A DNA stretch of 64,000 nucleotides from Saccharomyces paradoxus (lineage: Eukaryota > Ascomycota > Saccharomycetes > Saccharomycetales > Saccharomycetaceae). The stretch covers positions 1 to 64,000 of the forward strand of contig NC_047495.1 of the NCBI RefSeq assembly GCF_002079055.1, written 5' to 3'. Position 1 is the stretch's first letter. Every line of letters begins with the position of its first letter. This document shows positions 10,329-21,673 of this stretch, one piece after another. The position numbers were made by a program, and so were the translations under genes. The notes beneath the pieces were generated by a model. The model made no database searches, was not told the origin of the DNA, and worked only from the letters and a program-made list of their open reading frames with translations.

Positions 10329-11039
10329 ATTAATAGTTTGAACAGATTTCTGCAGCTAAGTTAGGGCTAACGGCAATTCTTGCCTAGTTACGCAGCCCTG
10401 TTCCGGATCTGAAAACTAAGAGCTTATAATCCATAGAAACCCTCACATTTGATGATGGAAAACCCTATGTCCTTATTCGGTATACAAAATTCGAGGAACT
10501 GTACGAAAACGGAATCATTTTAGGTTTGAGGGTCCAATAAGTCAACTAAAAAAACAAAGAAAACAAAAAAAAAATTAATAGGAAAAAATAGCCGCATCAA
10601 ACCATAAAAAGGTTTGTACAGCCTACAGCAAAAACGTAACTTGTGACTTCTTCGGGAAATAAAATTTATTTTAACTTTTTTTCATCTTTTCGTCAACTGA
10701 TCAAGCTAGTCGTGGAATTTCCTTTCATTTCTTTTCCAGACATCTTCGGCTTGGAACGATTGCTACGCCCCTCATTGATCGTTTCGAAAGCTGCTTGTTG
10801 GATTGGAAAATTAATCGGTACAGAAAAAACGAAAAATGAGACATAAACGCATTACATATCGACATTAGTAAAGTACTACACATCACTATGCATTAAAATA
10901 TGATTTATCAACATGGGCGCAGCTATATATCTCTCCCGTCTGCATCATTTTTGAAGTGTGAAATCGTTACTATTTAATATTTAGTATCTAAATGGGGTAA
11001 GTAAAAACAAAAGATATATATTCTCGTCACAATTGTCCA
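10329..11039. other. Spacer between ENB1 promoter and isomaltase 3' end
   Basis: No gene recognised. There is an A-rich tract near 10549-10577. A 67-codon plus-strand frame (10643-10846) looks random. Confidence 0.5.
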
Positions 11040-12809
11040 TCATTCAGATATGTAAATTCTGCCCTCCCATGGCTTCAATGTTCTGGAAGACGCATCTACT
11101 TCCTTCTTTGGGTAGTTCCCAAACTCTAACTTAAACGACGAGTCATCGTTTGGAATCGTAAAGTCTATAGCATCAGAGCTAAAGTTCAAAGCAGCAAACA
11201 ATGTTTTGTTGTCGTACTTCTTGGTGAAGCTAAATAGCTTTTTGTTGTCCAAATCAATGAACTCAAAATCATAGCCGTACACAGTAATATCCTTGTGGGC
11301 CTTTCTAAATTTCAAGGCCTCCTTCCAGAAGTTCAAAACTGAGTTGGGGTCCTTGACTTCATCTTCCGCGTTAATGCCTTCTCTGAAAGACTCGTTCAAG
11401 TAAAACCATGGTTTAGCACTAGGACCAGAAAATCCGGCGTTTGGCTCTTCACGTGACCATTGCATAGGTGTTCTGGCGTGATCTCTGGAGATAAGGGCAA
11501 GGGCCTCTAAAAACTTTTTCATCTCCTTCGAGTTTTCCCCATGCTCTTCCTTGATCGCATTGTAGTTGTTTCTAACTTCGACATCCTCGTATCTCTCAAT
11601 AGGCCAGTTCTTGAAATTGATTGCACCCAGTTCTTGTCCTTGGTAAACGTACAGAGTACCAGTTAGTGACACTAACAATACAGATAATAGTTTACCGGAA
11701 ATGACACGATTCTTTGGCGAGTCGTCACCGAATCTCGTAATCGAACGAGGTTGGTCGTGGTTTTCCAGATAAATTGTTGACCAACAGTCAGTCCCGTTAA
11801 CGTATCTGAACAGTTCAGCTAACGCAACCTTCCAATCCTTCAATTCAAATGGGATCAAATTTTGACGGAACTTGGGCGAAGTTCCAACATCAGTGTGGGA
11901 AAAGTTGAACAACTCACTAAGCTCGTGTCTTGATGCACTTGTATACAACTTCTTGGTCTCATCGGAAGCATGTTGCATTTCACCAACTGTCATAATCTCT
12001 CTACCATCCTTGACTCTGTCTCTGATAAACTTGTTCATTTCTTGGTGAAATTCGTGGATGCGTGGTCCATTCATTGTAAAAGGGTCACTAGGTTGCCACT
12101 TCGTATTGTCGTCAATCACAGGCGCATCTGGTAGGCCAGCAACTTTGGAGTACAAGCTCCCCACATCAATTCTGAAACCGTCAACACCATGGTCCAACCA
12201 GTATCCAACAGCACTTTCGTAGATTGCCTTTCTGCAGTCTTCGTTCTCCCAGTTGAGATCAGGCTGAGTGGAGCAAAACAAACGCAAGTAAAATTCTTGT
12301 GTCTTTTCATCAAATGTCCATGCAGAACCACCAAAATAAGACCTCCAATTGTTTGGAGGAATTGGCTTGCCATTTTCATCGTAACCTTTTGGTGGCCTCC
12401 AGAAGAACCAGTCACGCTTTGGATTGGTCTTCGAGGATCTGCTCTCCTTAAACCATTCATGTTCGCTGGAGCAATGGTTGATGACCAAGTCGGTGATGAA
12501 CTTCATACCAAGCTTGTGTGCCTTTTCAATCAAGGCAAAGCAGTCATCATTCGTACCATAGGTTGGCCACACCTTTTCGTAGTTGGCAATGTCGTAACCC
12601 ATGTCATCTTGTGGAGAGTCGTAGAAAGGCGAGATCCAAATGGCATCGGCGCCAAGCTCTTTGATATACTCTAACTTGGAGGCAATACCTTTCATATCAC
12701 CCCAGCCATCGTTGTTAGAGTCTTTGAAACTTGCGGGATAAATCTGATAGATTGTGGCCTCTTTCCACCACTTGGGTTCTGTTTCTGGATGTGCAGAAGA
12801 AATAGTCAT
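11040..12809 (-). CDS. IMA3: Isomaltase (oligo-1,6-glucosidase), GH13
   Basis: The 589-residue protein has the exact length of yeast Ima1-Ima4. The catalytic set of GH13 is present: nucleophile Asp215 in [10 protein letters not shown], the acid/base Glu in MTVGEMQH, and the Asp of ENHDQPRS. Residues 216-218 are V-G-S, which marks isomaltases; maltases have T-A-G there. The enzyme cleaves alpha-1,6 bonds in isomaltose and related sugars in the cytosol and prefers them to maltose. It is divergent with the HXT gene at 13810 and shares a 1-kb promoter region with it. By position it is the IMA3 counterpart, but the IMA paralogues are nearly identical and exchange sequence, so the symbol is positional. 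The frame is intact. Confidence 0.9.
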   Translation of the reverse strand: MTISSAHPETEPKWWKEATIYQIYPASFKDSNNDGWGDMKGIASKLEYIKELGADAIWISPFYDSPQDDMGYDIANYEKVWPTYGTNDDCFALIEKAHKLGMKFITDLVINHCSSEHEWFKESRSSKTNPKRDWFFWRPPKGYDENGKPIPPNNWRSYFGGSAWTFDEKTQEFYLRLFCSTQPDLNWENEDCRKAIYESAVGYWLDHGVDGFRIDVGSLYSKVAGLPDAPVIDDNTKWQPSDPFTMNGPRIHEFHQEMNKFIRDRVKDGREIMTVGEMQHASDETKKLYTSASRHELSELFNFSHTDVGTSPKFRQNLIPFELKDWKVALAELFRYVNGTDCWSTIYLENHDQPRSITRFGDDSPKNRVISGKLLSVLLVSLTGTLYVYQGQELGAINFKNWPIERYEDVEVRNNYNAIKEEHGENSKEMKKFLEALALISRDHARTPMQWSREEPNAGFSGPSAKPWFYLNESFREGINAEDEVKDPNSVLNFWKEALKFRKAHKDITVYGYDFEFIDLDNKKLFSFTKKYDNKTLFAALNFSSDAIDFTIPNDDSSFKLEFGNYPKKEVDASSRTLKPWEGRIYISE

Positions 12810-13809
12810 TTTTTCGATTTTTTTTTTCTTTATGAGAAAACTTTCACTTGTGTTAGTGTATTTGGTTTGCTGAATGGAATATCTATTCTTTACTACAGCT
12901 CATTCCTCGAGTGAAGAAGTCTTCCTTACTTATATATGGTTTTTTGAGTGCCTGTTAGCATTTTATAAAAAATTAACAAAAATAGAAAGGAACATAAGCA
13001 AACACGCGATCTGGAACCAGTGCTGTATGTAAACGAAGCTTTCAGTTTTAGGTAACGTTTGCACAACCTAGATGATATGACATGGTGCATTCTGCATTAA
13101 AGTGCCTGTCACTCGACCCGTTACGGCAGTATCATACCGTCTGCAAGCAGGCCCCATTATGTGCACTGCCTCCGCAATCTTGCGTATTCTCAGTCTCAAG
13201 ACAAAGTGCGAAGCATAAACTGCCCCTGTTCAGGACCCCGCAAAAATATCATAATCATTTCTCCGCGGAATTACATAAGCGTTTCTCCGCGATATTACAT
13301 AATCATTTCTCCGTGCGAATTATAAGTGTTTTCCGCCTCTGCATACCCCTGATACTTTACGAAACATCTTTTTCGTTTTTAGTTTTTGCACCGATTTCCC
13401 CTGAAAGCTAAAAAAAAAAAAGAAAGAAAAGAAGTTTCGTGAAGTGTAAACTCCAAGTGTCAAGTAATCAATTTTATCCGCGGAAAATCAGGCGTCGGCA
13501 ATTGTAGATGAATCCGCCTCCTTCACAAATAAATGCAGACCACACGAGCAATGCATGCACTTAGACATCTTCGTTCAAGGTGGCTGGCAGCAGTAGTTCT
13601 AGACACCTATGCTACTTAGCTTTAATAGTCAGGTTTTCTTTCTCTCTCTTTTCCCTCTAAAGCAAAGGTATATAATGTGACAGCTGTGTAACTAACTGAA
13701 GAGCACACTTGTTCTTGTTTCCTATCCTCTTTCTTTTTTCGACATGGTTTAGAATAGTAAATTATCGCACAATTTAGCTCTAAATCCTTTCACATTCTAC
13801 CCAAAAATC
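12810..13809. promoter_or_regulatory. Divergent isomaltase-HXT promoter region
   Basis: A 1-kb intergenic region serves both genes. A TATATA box near 12931-12937 lies about 125 bp before the isomaltase start. TATATAA at 13669-13675 lies 135 bp before the HXT start. The middle holds the Rgt1-type array listed separately and another CGGAAAA at 13481-13487. MAL-activator sites are expected for the isomaltase but I could not assign one with confidence. Confidence 0.6.
13258..13335 (-). promoter_or_regulatory. Array of four Rgt1-type sites at about 24-bp spacing
   Basis: TTTCTCCG (CGGAGAAA on the other strand, fitting Rgt1's CGGANNA) occurs at 13258-13265, 13282-13289 and 13306-13313, followed by TTTTCCG at 13329-13335. 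The intervening DNA repeats as ATTACATAA plus variable bases, so the sites form a degenerate tandem repeat with a 24-bp period. Rgt1 with Mth1/Std1 represses HXT genes without glucose, and the array lies about 475-550 bp before the HXT start. Confidence 0.6.
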
Positions 13810-15507
13810 ATGTCAGGTGCCAATAATACATCTGCGAATGACCTATCCGCTACTGAGTCTAATTCTAATTCAGTAGCAAGTGCACCATCTATCAAGACTG
13901 AACATGGTGACTCCAAAAACTCTCTCAACCTAGATGCAGCTGAACCACCTATTGACTTACCCCAGAAACCTCTTTCTGCATATAGCACCGTCGCAATCCT
14001 GTGTTTAATGATCGCATTTGGCGGTTTCATCTTCGGTTGGGACACCGGTACCATCTCTGGTTTTGTTAACCTGTCTGACTTTATCAGAAGGTTTGGTCAA
14101 AAAAACGACGAGGGAACTTACTACTTGTCGAAAGTAAGAATGGGTTTGATTGTCTCAATTTTCAACATTGGCTGCGCAATAGGTGGGATTGTCCTGTCGA
14201 AAGTCGGTGATATATATGGCCGTCGTATTGGATTGATTACAGTCACTGCCATCTACGTTGTAGGCATCCTGATCCAGATAACCTCGATAGACAAGTGGTA
14301 CCAGTACTTTATTGGAAGAATTATTTCTGGCCTAGGAGTGGGAGGCATTGCTGTCCTTTCCCCAATGTTGATATCTGAAGTCGCTCCCAAACATATCAGA
14401 GGAACCCTTGTCCAGCTGTACCAGCTGATGGGTACAATGGGTATTTTTCTAGGCTACTGTACCAATTACGGTACCAAGAACTATCATAATGCCACTCAAT
14501 GGAGAGTCGGCCTTGGTCTTTGCTTTGCCTGGGCCACATTCATGGTTAGTGGGATGATGTTCGTCCCAGAATCACCACGTTACCTGATCGAGGTTGGTAA
14601 AGATGAGGAAGCCAAACGTTCGCTGTCGAAATCCAACAAAGTTTCAGTCGACGACCCTGCCTTGTTAGTCGAATATGATACCATAAAGGCAGGCATCGAG
14701 CTTGAAAAGTTGGCAGGTAACGCGTCATGGTCTGAGCTACTCTCCACTAAAACGAAAGTCTTCCAGCGTGTGCTCATGGGAGTGATGATTCAATCGCTGC
14801 AGCAATTGACGGGTGACAACTACTTCTTTTATTACGGTACGACCATTTTCAAGTCCGTCGGCTTAAAGGACTCCTTTCAGACATCGATCATTATCGGTGT
14901 GGTCAATTTTTTCTCTTCATTTATAGCAGTATACACTATTGAGAGGTTTGGACGCCGTACGTGCCTGTTGTGGGGTGCCGCTTCTATGTTATGCTGCTTT
15001 ACTGTGTTTGCCTCCGTTGGTGTAACGAAGCTGTGGCCTCAAGGAAGCAGCCACCAGGATATTACTTCTCAAGGCGCCGGTAACTGTATGATTGTATTCA
15101 CCATGTTCTTCATTTTTTCGTTCGCCACCACCTGGGCAGGCGGCTGTTATGTTATAGTGTCAGAAACGTTCCCTCTTAGAGTCAAATCAAGAGGAATGGC
15201 AATTGCAACAGCTGCAAACTGGATGTGGGGATTTTTGATTAGTTTTTTCACCCCCTTTATTACCGGTGCAATCAACTTTTATTACGGTTATGTCTTCTTA
15301 GGCTGTCTAGTCTTTTCCTACTTTTACGTGTTTTTCTTTGTCCCAGAAACAAAAGGCCTGACGCTGGAGGAGGTGAATACTATGTGGCTGGAGGGTGTCC
15401 CAGCATGGAAGTCCGCTTCATGGGTGCCACCGGAGAGAAGAACAGCAGATTATGATGCCGACGCAATAGACCACGACGATAGGCCAATCTACAAGAGGTT
15501 CTTCTAA
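13810..15507 (+). CDS. HXT12: Hexose transporter, Hxt9/Hxt11/Hxt12 type
   Basis: The 565-residue MFS sugar porter has 12 predicted membrane spans. Family motifs are visible: [10 protein letters not shown] after span 1, [10 protein letters not shown], the [10 protein letters not shown] motif of the central loop, [14 protein letters not shown] in span 7, ERFGRR and [13 protein letters not shown] at the end. It moves glucose and related hexoses across the plasma membrane by facilitated diffusion; Hxt9/Hxt11 are also linked to drug sensitivity. It occupies the HXT12 site. In S288C that locus is a pseudogene split in two (YIL171W/YIL170W), while here one frame runs the full length. It ends KRFF, apparently two residues shorter than Hxt9/11. 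Orthology among the near-identical subtelomeric copies is uncertain. Confidence 0.88.
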   Translation: MSGANNTSANDLSATESNSNSVASAPSIKTEHGDSKNSLNLDAAEPPIDLPQKPLSAYSTVAILCLMIAFGGFIFGWDTGTISGFVNLSDFIRRFGQKNDEGTYYLSKVRMGLIVSIFNIGCAIGGIVLSKVGDIYGRRIGLITVTAIYVVGILIQITSIDKWYQYFIGRIISGLGVGGIAVLSPMLISEVAPKHIRGTLVQLYQLMGTMGIFLGYCTNYGTKNYHNATQWRVGLGLCFAWATFMVSGMMFVPESPRYLIEVGKDEEAKRSLSKSNKVSVDDPALLVEYDTIKAGIELEKLAGNASWSELLSTKTKVFQRVLMGVMIQSLQQLTGDNYFFYYGTTIFKSVGLKDSFQTSIIIGVVNFFSSFIAVYTIERFGRRTCLLWGAASMLCCFTVFASVGVTKLWPQGSSHQDITSQGAGNCMIVFTMFFIFSFATTWAGGCYVIVSETFPLRVKSRGMAIATAANWMWGFLISFFTPFITGAINFYYGYVFLGCLVFSYFYVFFFVPETKGLTLEEVNTMWLEGVPAWKSASWVPPERRTADYDADAIDHDDRPIYKRFF

Positions 15508-17338
15508 AGCTGATCCTCCGAGTCCTTAATAACTCGGAAAAAGAAAATATGACGATCTTAATTCTTTATTATATACAATGTTTACTTTTGTACGCCTTAA
15601 TTTCTAATGAACATTTCTCTTATGCCTTATGGAAACTTTCGGTATATCCATGGTCGGTTATAATAGTCGGGCGATAATCCATCATTACGCATATCATATT
15701 ATCAAGCAGAAAACGACTGCGCTTAAGTGTAAATCCCACACTCTGAACCTCGGCCTGCAATACATGTTTATTTTTCCATAGATTGCACGCTGATATTACC
15801 GTGATATTCTGTGAAGCTTCGGAAAATAGTTCGAGCAACTACGACATCATGGTCTAATATAACCATTATTGTTTATATAATAGAAACATGTTTCGTTGTG
15901 CCCCACATTCTGATATTCTTGAAGTGGTTATACTGGGTCCTTCCATGATTCTAATTGCGTTGCCGCAAATTTCAGTATATTTATCTTAGTCATATCACGC
16001 AGTTATGTCCCACAACTTTAAGTTAATAGTTAACTAACCATGTACTATACGCTGTTGCTATTTCATTTGAGTCTATTGTTCAATGGAGGTGAACGTCGTA
16101 TACTTACGTTACCAAACATAACACCTCGTGTTCATCGAGGATGGTTACATGCACTAAATGATGCTCGACCACCGGTGACTGCAAAGGCGTTTGAAGATTA
16201 TAAGCAGAGGGAAACAAACTAATCCGCCAACGCTTACTGCAACTATAGAATATCACATATTTAGATCATACACATTCGATCGAAGTTGAATTTTCGTCAC
16301 GTGCATATATATCCTAGAAATCGCGTGCTGTGGAGCATCCAACCATTGCGATATTCGGCCTTCTCATTTTTTTGGCCAGGCGTCATCGAGAAAAAAAAAA
16401 AACTTAAAAATCACGCCATCCAACTTAAAATCTGCGCCTACTCACAATGACTGAAGCATGCAACCGTAATTTCGATTGGGGATTAGCTGCTTTGACAAAA
16501 GGCTTGTTACTTTAGTTCTGCAAGAAATGAAAATCTCTTCTACATGCTAAAAAACATTGGTTGCATAATCTTGTGAAGAACCGAGAATTCCAACGTTGCA
16601 GATTTGTGCCTTTAAGAAAACTGTCTTCTCGCACGTTCTCTCAGTAAATAGCGCAGTAAATTGGCCCGCTTTTATCCTCCAGGCTGGTTGTTTCATAATG
16701 GTATGTTAATCTTTGCTAAACTTATCTTCGGATCGACCTTTTCCAGGAAACGTTTCCATTAATAGGCCAGCCCGATAGAAAAGGGCCTGCTTTTGAACCG
16801 ACAAGGAGAAGGATTCCATATGATAAAGTATGGATTATACAGAAGATTTGAAAAATTCTCTGAGCTTAGTTTGCCTGAAACTTTCTCAATTAGTAAAAGT
16901 AAAAAAAAAAAGAAAAAAACTTTATTACGAAACATGGATGTTCGCCTTTGTATAAGTAATCGATAAAATTATAAAGCCGAGTAGTGTAGAATACCAATGG
17001 TAAAGTGAAGACCTCACTGTTAACATTCGTGAGTCCCTTGAATTCGCGTACTTTTCATATTCTTTAATGTTTAATCAATAAATTTTTAGAAGGAACGTTG
17101 GTACATACTAAAATATCATCTCAGATAGGAATTGCCTGTTGCAAGGAGGGATTGAATCCTCATCTTCAGCTCACAGGTACGCACTTATCAACAGAAAGAA
17201 TAAAGGGCTTTCAGTTTAACGGATTCATGTAAACCGGTCGAAGGGCAGAATACTTTAATTACTGTGCTGAACTACTTAAATGTTTACTTTAAGTACATAT
17301 TAAAGATACTTATCCTGTCTCAGAGGTGTAGGTTATCC
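15508..17338. other. Spacer between HXT and CSS1 3' ends
   Basis: A 1.8-kb convergent intergenic stretch, similar in length to the same interval in S288C. Only short frames (for example 60 codons at 16040) with no resemblance were found. There are A-rich tracts near 16390 and 16898. No tRNA or LTR recognised. Confidence 0.5.
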
Positions 17339-19819
17339 TCAGTTAAAGAAAGCAAGAACGAAAATACCTACCAAAGTACTCAAAGCGCTGGTTTTCAAAC
17401 CTGCAGCGACACCTTCAGATTGGATGATGATACCAGTGGAGGATTGAGGAGTAACGGTTTTGGTGGTAGAAGCGCCTGACTTGGTAGTAACACCAGATGT
17501 CTTAGAAGTAGCGACAGTTGATGAGGTTACTTTAGGGGATCCAGAAGTGACAGTGATGTATGATTGTGTAGAAACGGTGGTTGTTGTGGTAGCTTCTGGA
17601 GCTGCAGAGGTGACAGTCTTAACATCACAACCGTTGTCATCGCAATGGGTAACTGTGGTGGTAGTGTATGACTTTGGAGAAGCGCTAGTTTCTGTGGTAG
17701 TGACTGAAGTTTCTTTAGGAGCTTCAGAAGTGACAGTCTTGACATCACAGCCATTGTCATCACAGTGGGTGACAGTAGCGGTGGTGTATGATTGAGAAGA
17801 AACGGTGGTGGTGGTGGCTTCAGGAGCTTCAGAGGTGACAGTCTTGGTGTTACAGCCATTGTCGTCACAGTGAGTGACAGTGACAGTGGTGTATGATTTT
17901 GGAGAAGCAGTGGTTGCTGAAGTTTCTTTGGAACATTCAGAAGTGACAGTCTTGGTGTTACAGCCGTTATCGTCACAGTGGGTGACAGTGGCAGTGGTGT
18001 ATGATTTGGAAGAAATGGTTTCAGTTACAACGGCTCCGGTTGATGTAGTAACGTGACATCCAGTTTCGTCGCAAGAAGTGATAGTGGCGGTGGTAGATGA
18101 ACATGGAACGGTTGTAGTAATAGTGTAGATGTTACCATTAGAGTCGGTTGTTTCTGAACAGGACACTACGACTGTGCTTGTGGCATTTACGTAATCAAGG
18201 GTTGTAGTGTAAACAGATGCTGAACCTGAAGTCAAGGTGGAAGCTGTTGAACCTATGACGGACGCACTAAATGAAGTGGAACCGGTAGCAGAAGCGGAAA
18301 CACCAGAGGCGGTAGAAGCGGAAGCGCTAGATGCAGTAGATGAAGGAGCAGCACTAGTAGCGACCACACCATTGTAGTTTAGATAGTAAGCGTAGGCACC
18401 TGCAAAAGTTCCTTCGGAGACACTGAAGTCAGAACCAGAGAATCCAGTACCGATAGCGAAAGAGAATTGCGAGTTGCCCTGGGTTGCAGTTAGAACACCA
18501 GTAGTACCGTCGTAAGAAAGAGCAGTGATGTCGGCTGTAATAGCAATTTGGTTTTTACCGGTGTAACCAACCACAGGAATAGGAGTAGTGTTGGTTTCGG
18601 TTGGGTCGACGGCAAGAACACCTTCACCCTTGAAAACAACAGTTTGACCAGTAAAGGTGTCTGGGTAGTGTAAGTAAAGGTTACCAGAGATGATGTTAAC
18701 TGTACCTTTTCCGGAAACTGGTTCAACAATAACATAGGTACTGCCATTGTCTAGATTGATTTCACCGTTATTTACAGATCCTTCATCTTCAGCTCTACGC
18801 TGCAAACCAGAGACGGAACCGCCGTTGAGAATAGCATTTGAGAAAGAGAAGGCACCAGAATTGGAGTATGGAGAGAAGGTGACTTCACCCTTCTTAGCTT
18901 TTGATAGACTCAAAGATATGTCACCACTGTTGTCAAAAGAGCTTGGAGTGAAGGAGTATATGGAAGCGGAAGTGGCAGCGGATTCTTCAGCGTTGAAGTT
19001 ACCAGAAACTTCAAAGTTTTCACCAGAAATATCAAATTCGGTACCTGGGTAAGTTGACTTGGACTTCTTTACAACCAAATCACCGTGGACTTTTAGGTCG
19101 GCAGAGAAGACATATTTGTCACCGTCAAGCAGAGTCAATTTGGCACCGGCTGCGACTACGACACCTTCTGTTGCAATTACTTTACCTGTAAGGGTAAGGT
19201 CACCACTTATTGTAGTAGTTGGCAAGTAGATAGTACCATCACTGGAAGAAAGTGAATTTGATGCAGTTGCACTTGCGCTAGAAGCTGAAGAAGTAATAGA
19301 ACTCAAGGAACCGGAAGTGACAGAACTCGAGGCAGTAGAAGCTGATGAGGTTGATTGAGGGAATGAACTTGAGGCACCAGAAGCGGATGAGGAAGATTGT
19401 GTGACAGAGGCTGATGAACTGGAAGCAGATGAGGCAGATTGGCTGACAGAGCTAGAAACACCAGAAGTGGATGAAGCGGATTGACTGACAGAGCTCGAGA
19501 CATCGGAAGCAGATGAAGCGGATTGACTGACAGAGCTCGAGACATCGGAAGCAGATGAAGCGGATTGACTGACAGAGCTAGAAACACCAGAAGTGGATGA
19601 AGCTGATTGTGTGATAGAACTTAAGATATCGGTAGCGGACGAGGATGTCTGAGCGATAGAGCTACTGATCGAAACAGAACCGGAGGAACTCGATACTACA
19701 GCGGTGGACGAACTGTTGCTCGAAATTGAGGTGCTATTGCTATAGTATTGACCCAACGCACTTTGAGAGTAAAGGGCCAAAGCTAAAGCAGCTTGGAATT
19801 TGTTTAAACGATTGAACAT
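17339..19819 (-). CDS. CSS1: GPI-anchored Ser/Thr-rich cell-wall mannoprotein, Hpf1/Css1 family
   Basis: The 826-residue product starts [20 protein letters not shown], a signal peptide. It has Ser/Ala-rich 14-residue repeats (about residues 60-160), and a Thr/Gly-rich beta-type domain (about 195-500) with a Kex2-like LQRRAE. A Ser/Ala linker leads to about five repeats of the type [15 protein letters not shown], each with a cysteine pair, and the C-terminus is a hydrophobic GPI signal ([11 protein letters not shown]). The N-terminal GQYYSNS segment fits Css1 (IX left) rather than Hpf1 (XV left). From memory the S288C protein is longer (995 residues), so repeat number differs. Hpf1 relatives lower wine haze and affect wall properties. 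The start is the ATG at 19819. Confidence 0.88.
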   Translation of the reverse strand: MFNRLNKFQAALALALYSQSALGQYYSNSTSISSNSSSTAVVSSSSGSVSISSSIAQTSSSATDILSSITQSASSTSGVSSSVSQSASSASDVSSSVSQSASSASDVSSSVSQSASSTSGVSSSVSQSASSASSSSASVTQSSSSASGASSSFPQSTSSASTASSSVTSGSLSSITSSASSASATASNSLSSSDGTIYLPTTTISGDLTLTGKVIATEGVVVAAGAKLTLLDGDKYVFSADLKVHGDLVVKKSKSTYPGTEFDISGENFEVSGNFNAEESAATSASIYSFTPSSFDNSGDISLSLSKAKKGEVTFSPYSNSGAFSFSNAILNGGSVSGLQRRAEDEGSVNNGEINLDNGSTYVIVEPVSGKGTVNIISGNLYLHYPDTFTGQTVVFKGEGVLAVDPTETNTTPIPVVGYTGKNQIAITADITALSYDGTTGVLTATQGNSQFSFAIGTGFSGSDFSVSEGTFAGAYAYYLNYNGVVATSAAPSSTASSASASTASGVSASATGSTSFSASVIGSTASTLTSGSASVYTTTLDYVNATSTVVVSCSETTDSNGNIYTITTTVPCSSTTATITSCDETGCHVTTSTGAVVTETISSKSYTTATVTHCDDNGCNTKTVTSECSKETSATTASPKSYTTVTVTHCDDNGCNTKTVTSEAPEATTTTVSSQSYTTATVTHCDDNGCDVKTVTSEAPKETSVTTTETSASPKSYTTTTVTHCDDNGCDVKTVTSAAPEATTTTTVSTQSYITVTSGSPKVTSSTVATSKTSGVTTKSGASTTKTVTPQSSTGIIIQSEGVAAGLKTSALSTLVGIFVLAFFN
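17530..18040 (-). repeat. Intragenic tandem repeats, C-terminal cysteine-pair units
   Basis: Within CSS1, roughly 100-bp units encode [15 protein letters not shown](N/D)xKTVTSE plus a variable Ser/Thr spacer, about five times. The units are similar enough at DNA level to recombine, so copy number should vary between strains. Confidence 0.8.
19320..19630 (-). repeat. Intragenic tandem repeats, N-terminal Ser/Ala units
   Basis: Within CSS1, 42-bp units encode SQSASS(A/T)S(D/G)VSSSV-type repeats. Adjacent units near 19480-19580 are almost identical in DNA sequence, a sign of recent unit duplication. Confidence 0.8.
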
Positions 19820-21673
19820 CTCTTTCAATTAGGTGAGATCTTACCAAATTTGCAATGATGGAGCTTGCTGTTTTTTACTGAAGAACAAATACAAGAAACA
19901 AATACATTCAACCGAAAGTTTCATGGCAATCGAGTAAGGTGAAGCCTTTTATATTTTTTTTAGATGTTATTCCAGTTATTCGTGGACTCCGGATATGCAA
20001 TTACAGAAAAGACTGTTGAGCTAGGTCTTTTTTTTTGTACGGACGTTCTACGGAACCATCCCAAGGCCTGCGAGGTCTGTGCGCACGCGTTTGGTAAGTA
20101 GGAAATTGGGTGGTAAATTTATGCAAAGGCATAGTTCGCCGTGAATAACAGCACGGTCCCTTTAATATTATACGAAAACGTGCAGAAGACGACCCAAAGC
20201 AATAAGGCTACCAAAATTTTCATAAAACAAGACTAGGAGAACTACGAAAGCAACTCAATTCTTTTTGGAGAGTTGTTACGCTGCTTTTTCTTGGTCCAAC
20301 ACGAGCAATAGCACTGATCTTCACTCTGAAAGGTCATTTGAACTCATTAGAGAATCATATACGAATACAAGGTAGAGATAGGCACTCCTCACTTTTCGAA
20401 CAAGAAGAAATGATGGTTTCTCCTGGTCGCGAAATATATCTTTTATGTTCCTGAGGGGACGGCTGCCTGACTTCACTGGACGCGAACGCGATTATTTTTC
20501 CGTTGGCAAGTGGCTTGCGGAGTCCCTTCAAAAGCCACTCCCTGTAAAATGCCGCACCCTTTCGGGTTGCTTTCATAATCAAACAAAGTTTAGGACTCCT
20601 CCCGAGACTCGTCCCTTGGCAAAAAATTACCTTACCCAAATTAAGAAACTTTTGCCATTTTTTTCCCAAAATAATTTGGAATGCCACCCTATTTGCAAAT
20701 ATAATTTATGGATCTTATAACTATCGTATTATCGACGTTATCTCGCGCCTACTTATTAGAGAAGGCAAGAAACATAATCTCGTACGCCGATATTCCCAAA
20801 ATTTTCCGAAGAAATAACTTTTCCAGCGGGTTACCTGAACCTACTACATCGGCGATATCTATCACCAATTGCCTTTCGTGTCTATTTTTTCGAGGCTATT
20901 TTGGACCAAAGGGGTCTGTTTTTCTTGTTTTGAGGGTGATGAAGGTCCAACTTATGCTTCAATAACAATTTTCTGGTGCAACTTTACGGGAGTAATGAGT
21001 TTTCGCTTCTGATCAATTTTTGCCCATAAATTTTTAGTGACCCAGCTTATGGGTGCAAAGAGCAGGCATTAAGTTCTAAAGAGCTGAATCTTGGCGTTAT
21101 ACAATACCATCTCTTTTTCGTAATATTCTTTGAGATATGCCCTCTCTTGAACTCTTAATTATAATGAGGGCGATACTGATATCATGTGGAAGTGTGATGG
21201 TGCAATTCAACTATATAGCAATATCCGCGTGATTCGAGGTCAAGATATTTGCGTATTGTTCTTACATACACCTAAAATATGGTTCGAAATATGTTGAACT
21301 GTTTCTTCAATAGAGTTGTAGGTTATAATAACTTCGGCAGTATTTCGTCGTAATTTTGCGTCATAGCTTCATTTGAAAAGAGGGTCCGGGCTCGAGCCGA
21401 TTTCATCAACTAAAAAGAGTCGATCAAAGGGGAATAATTCACCATAAAGTATTGCTACACTCTGGTATGTCACAAAATAGCAAATGTGCGTCATCTGGGC
21501 AGTTTTCATCTGGAGAGTACATTTCTGTGGTGTACTAAGGCCTTCTGTTGGGTATAAGGGTGTTAGTCTTTATGTCAGCTGGGGGTTAAAATTAGTGCGC
21601 AGGCCTGAAAAGTGAGATGGCCTTCCGTGTGCTTTCTTCATCTCTATTCTAATCGACAAAATGTTCTGCTCTC
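19820..21673. other. Long upstream region of CSS1
   Basis: Part of a 3.0-kb spacer also about 3 kb long in S288C. The first few hundred bases must hold the CSS1 promoter. Such long upstream regions are usual for regulated wall-protein genes. I saw no element or RNA gene; several frames of 85-110 codons have random-looking translations. Confidence 0.5.

Noticed and set aside
12189-12674. 161-codon plus-strand frame opposite the isomaltase gene
   Set aside because: It lies fully within the conserved GH13 gene and its translation has no motif.
17460-19587. Several open frames on other frames and strands across CSS1
   Set aside because: Repetitive Ser/Thr codons keep other frames free of stops. 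They are shadows of the repeats, not genes.
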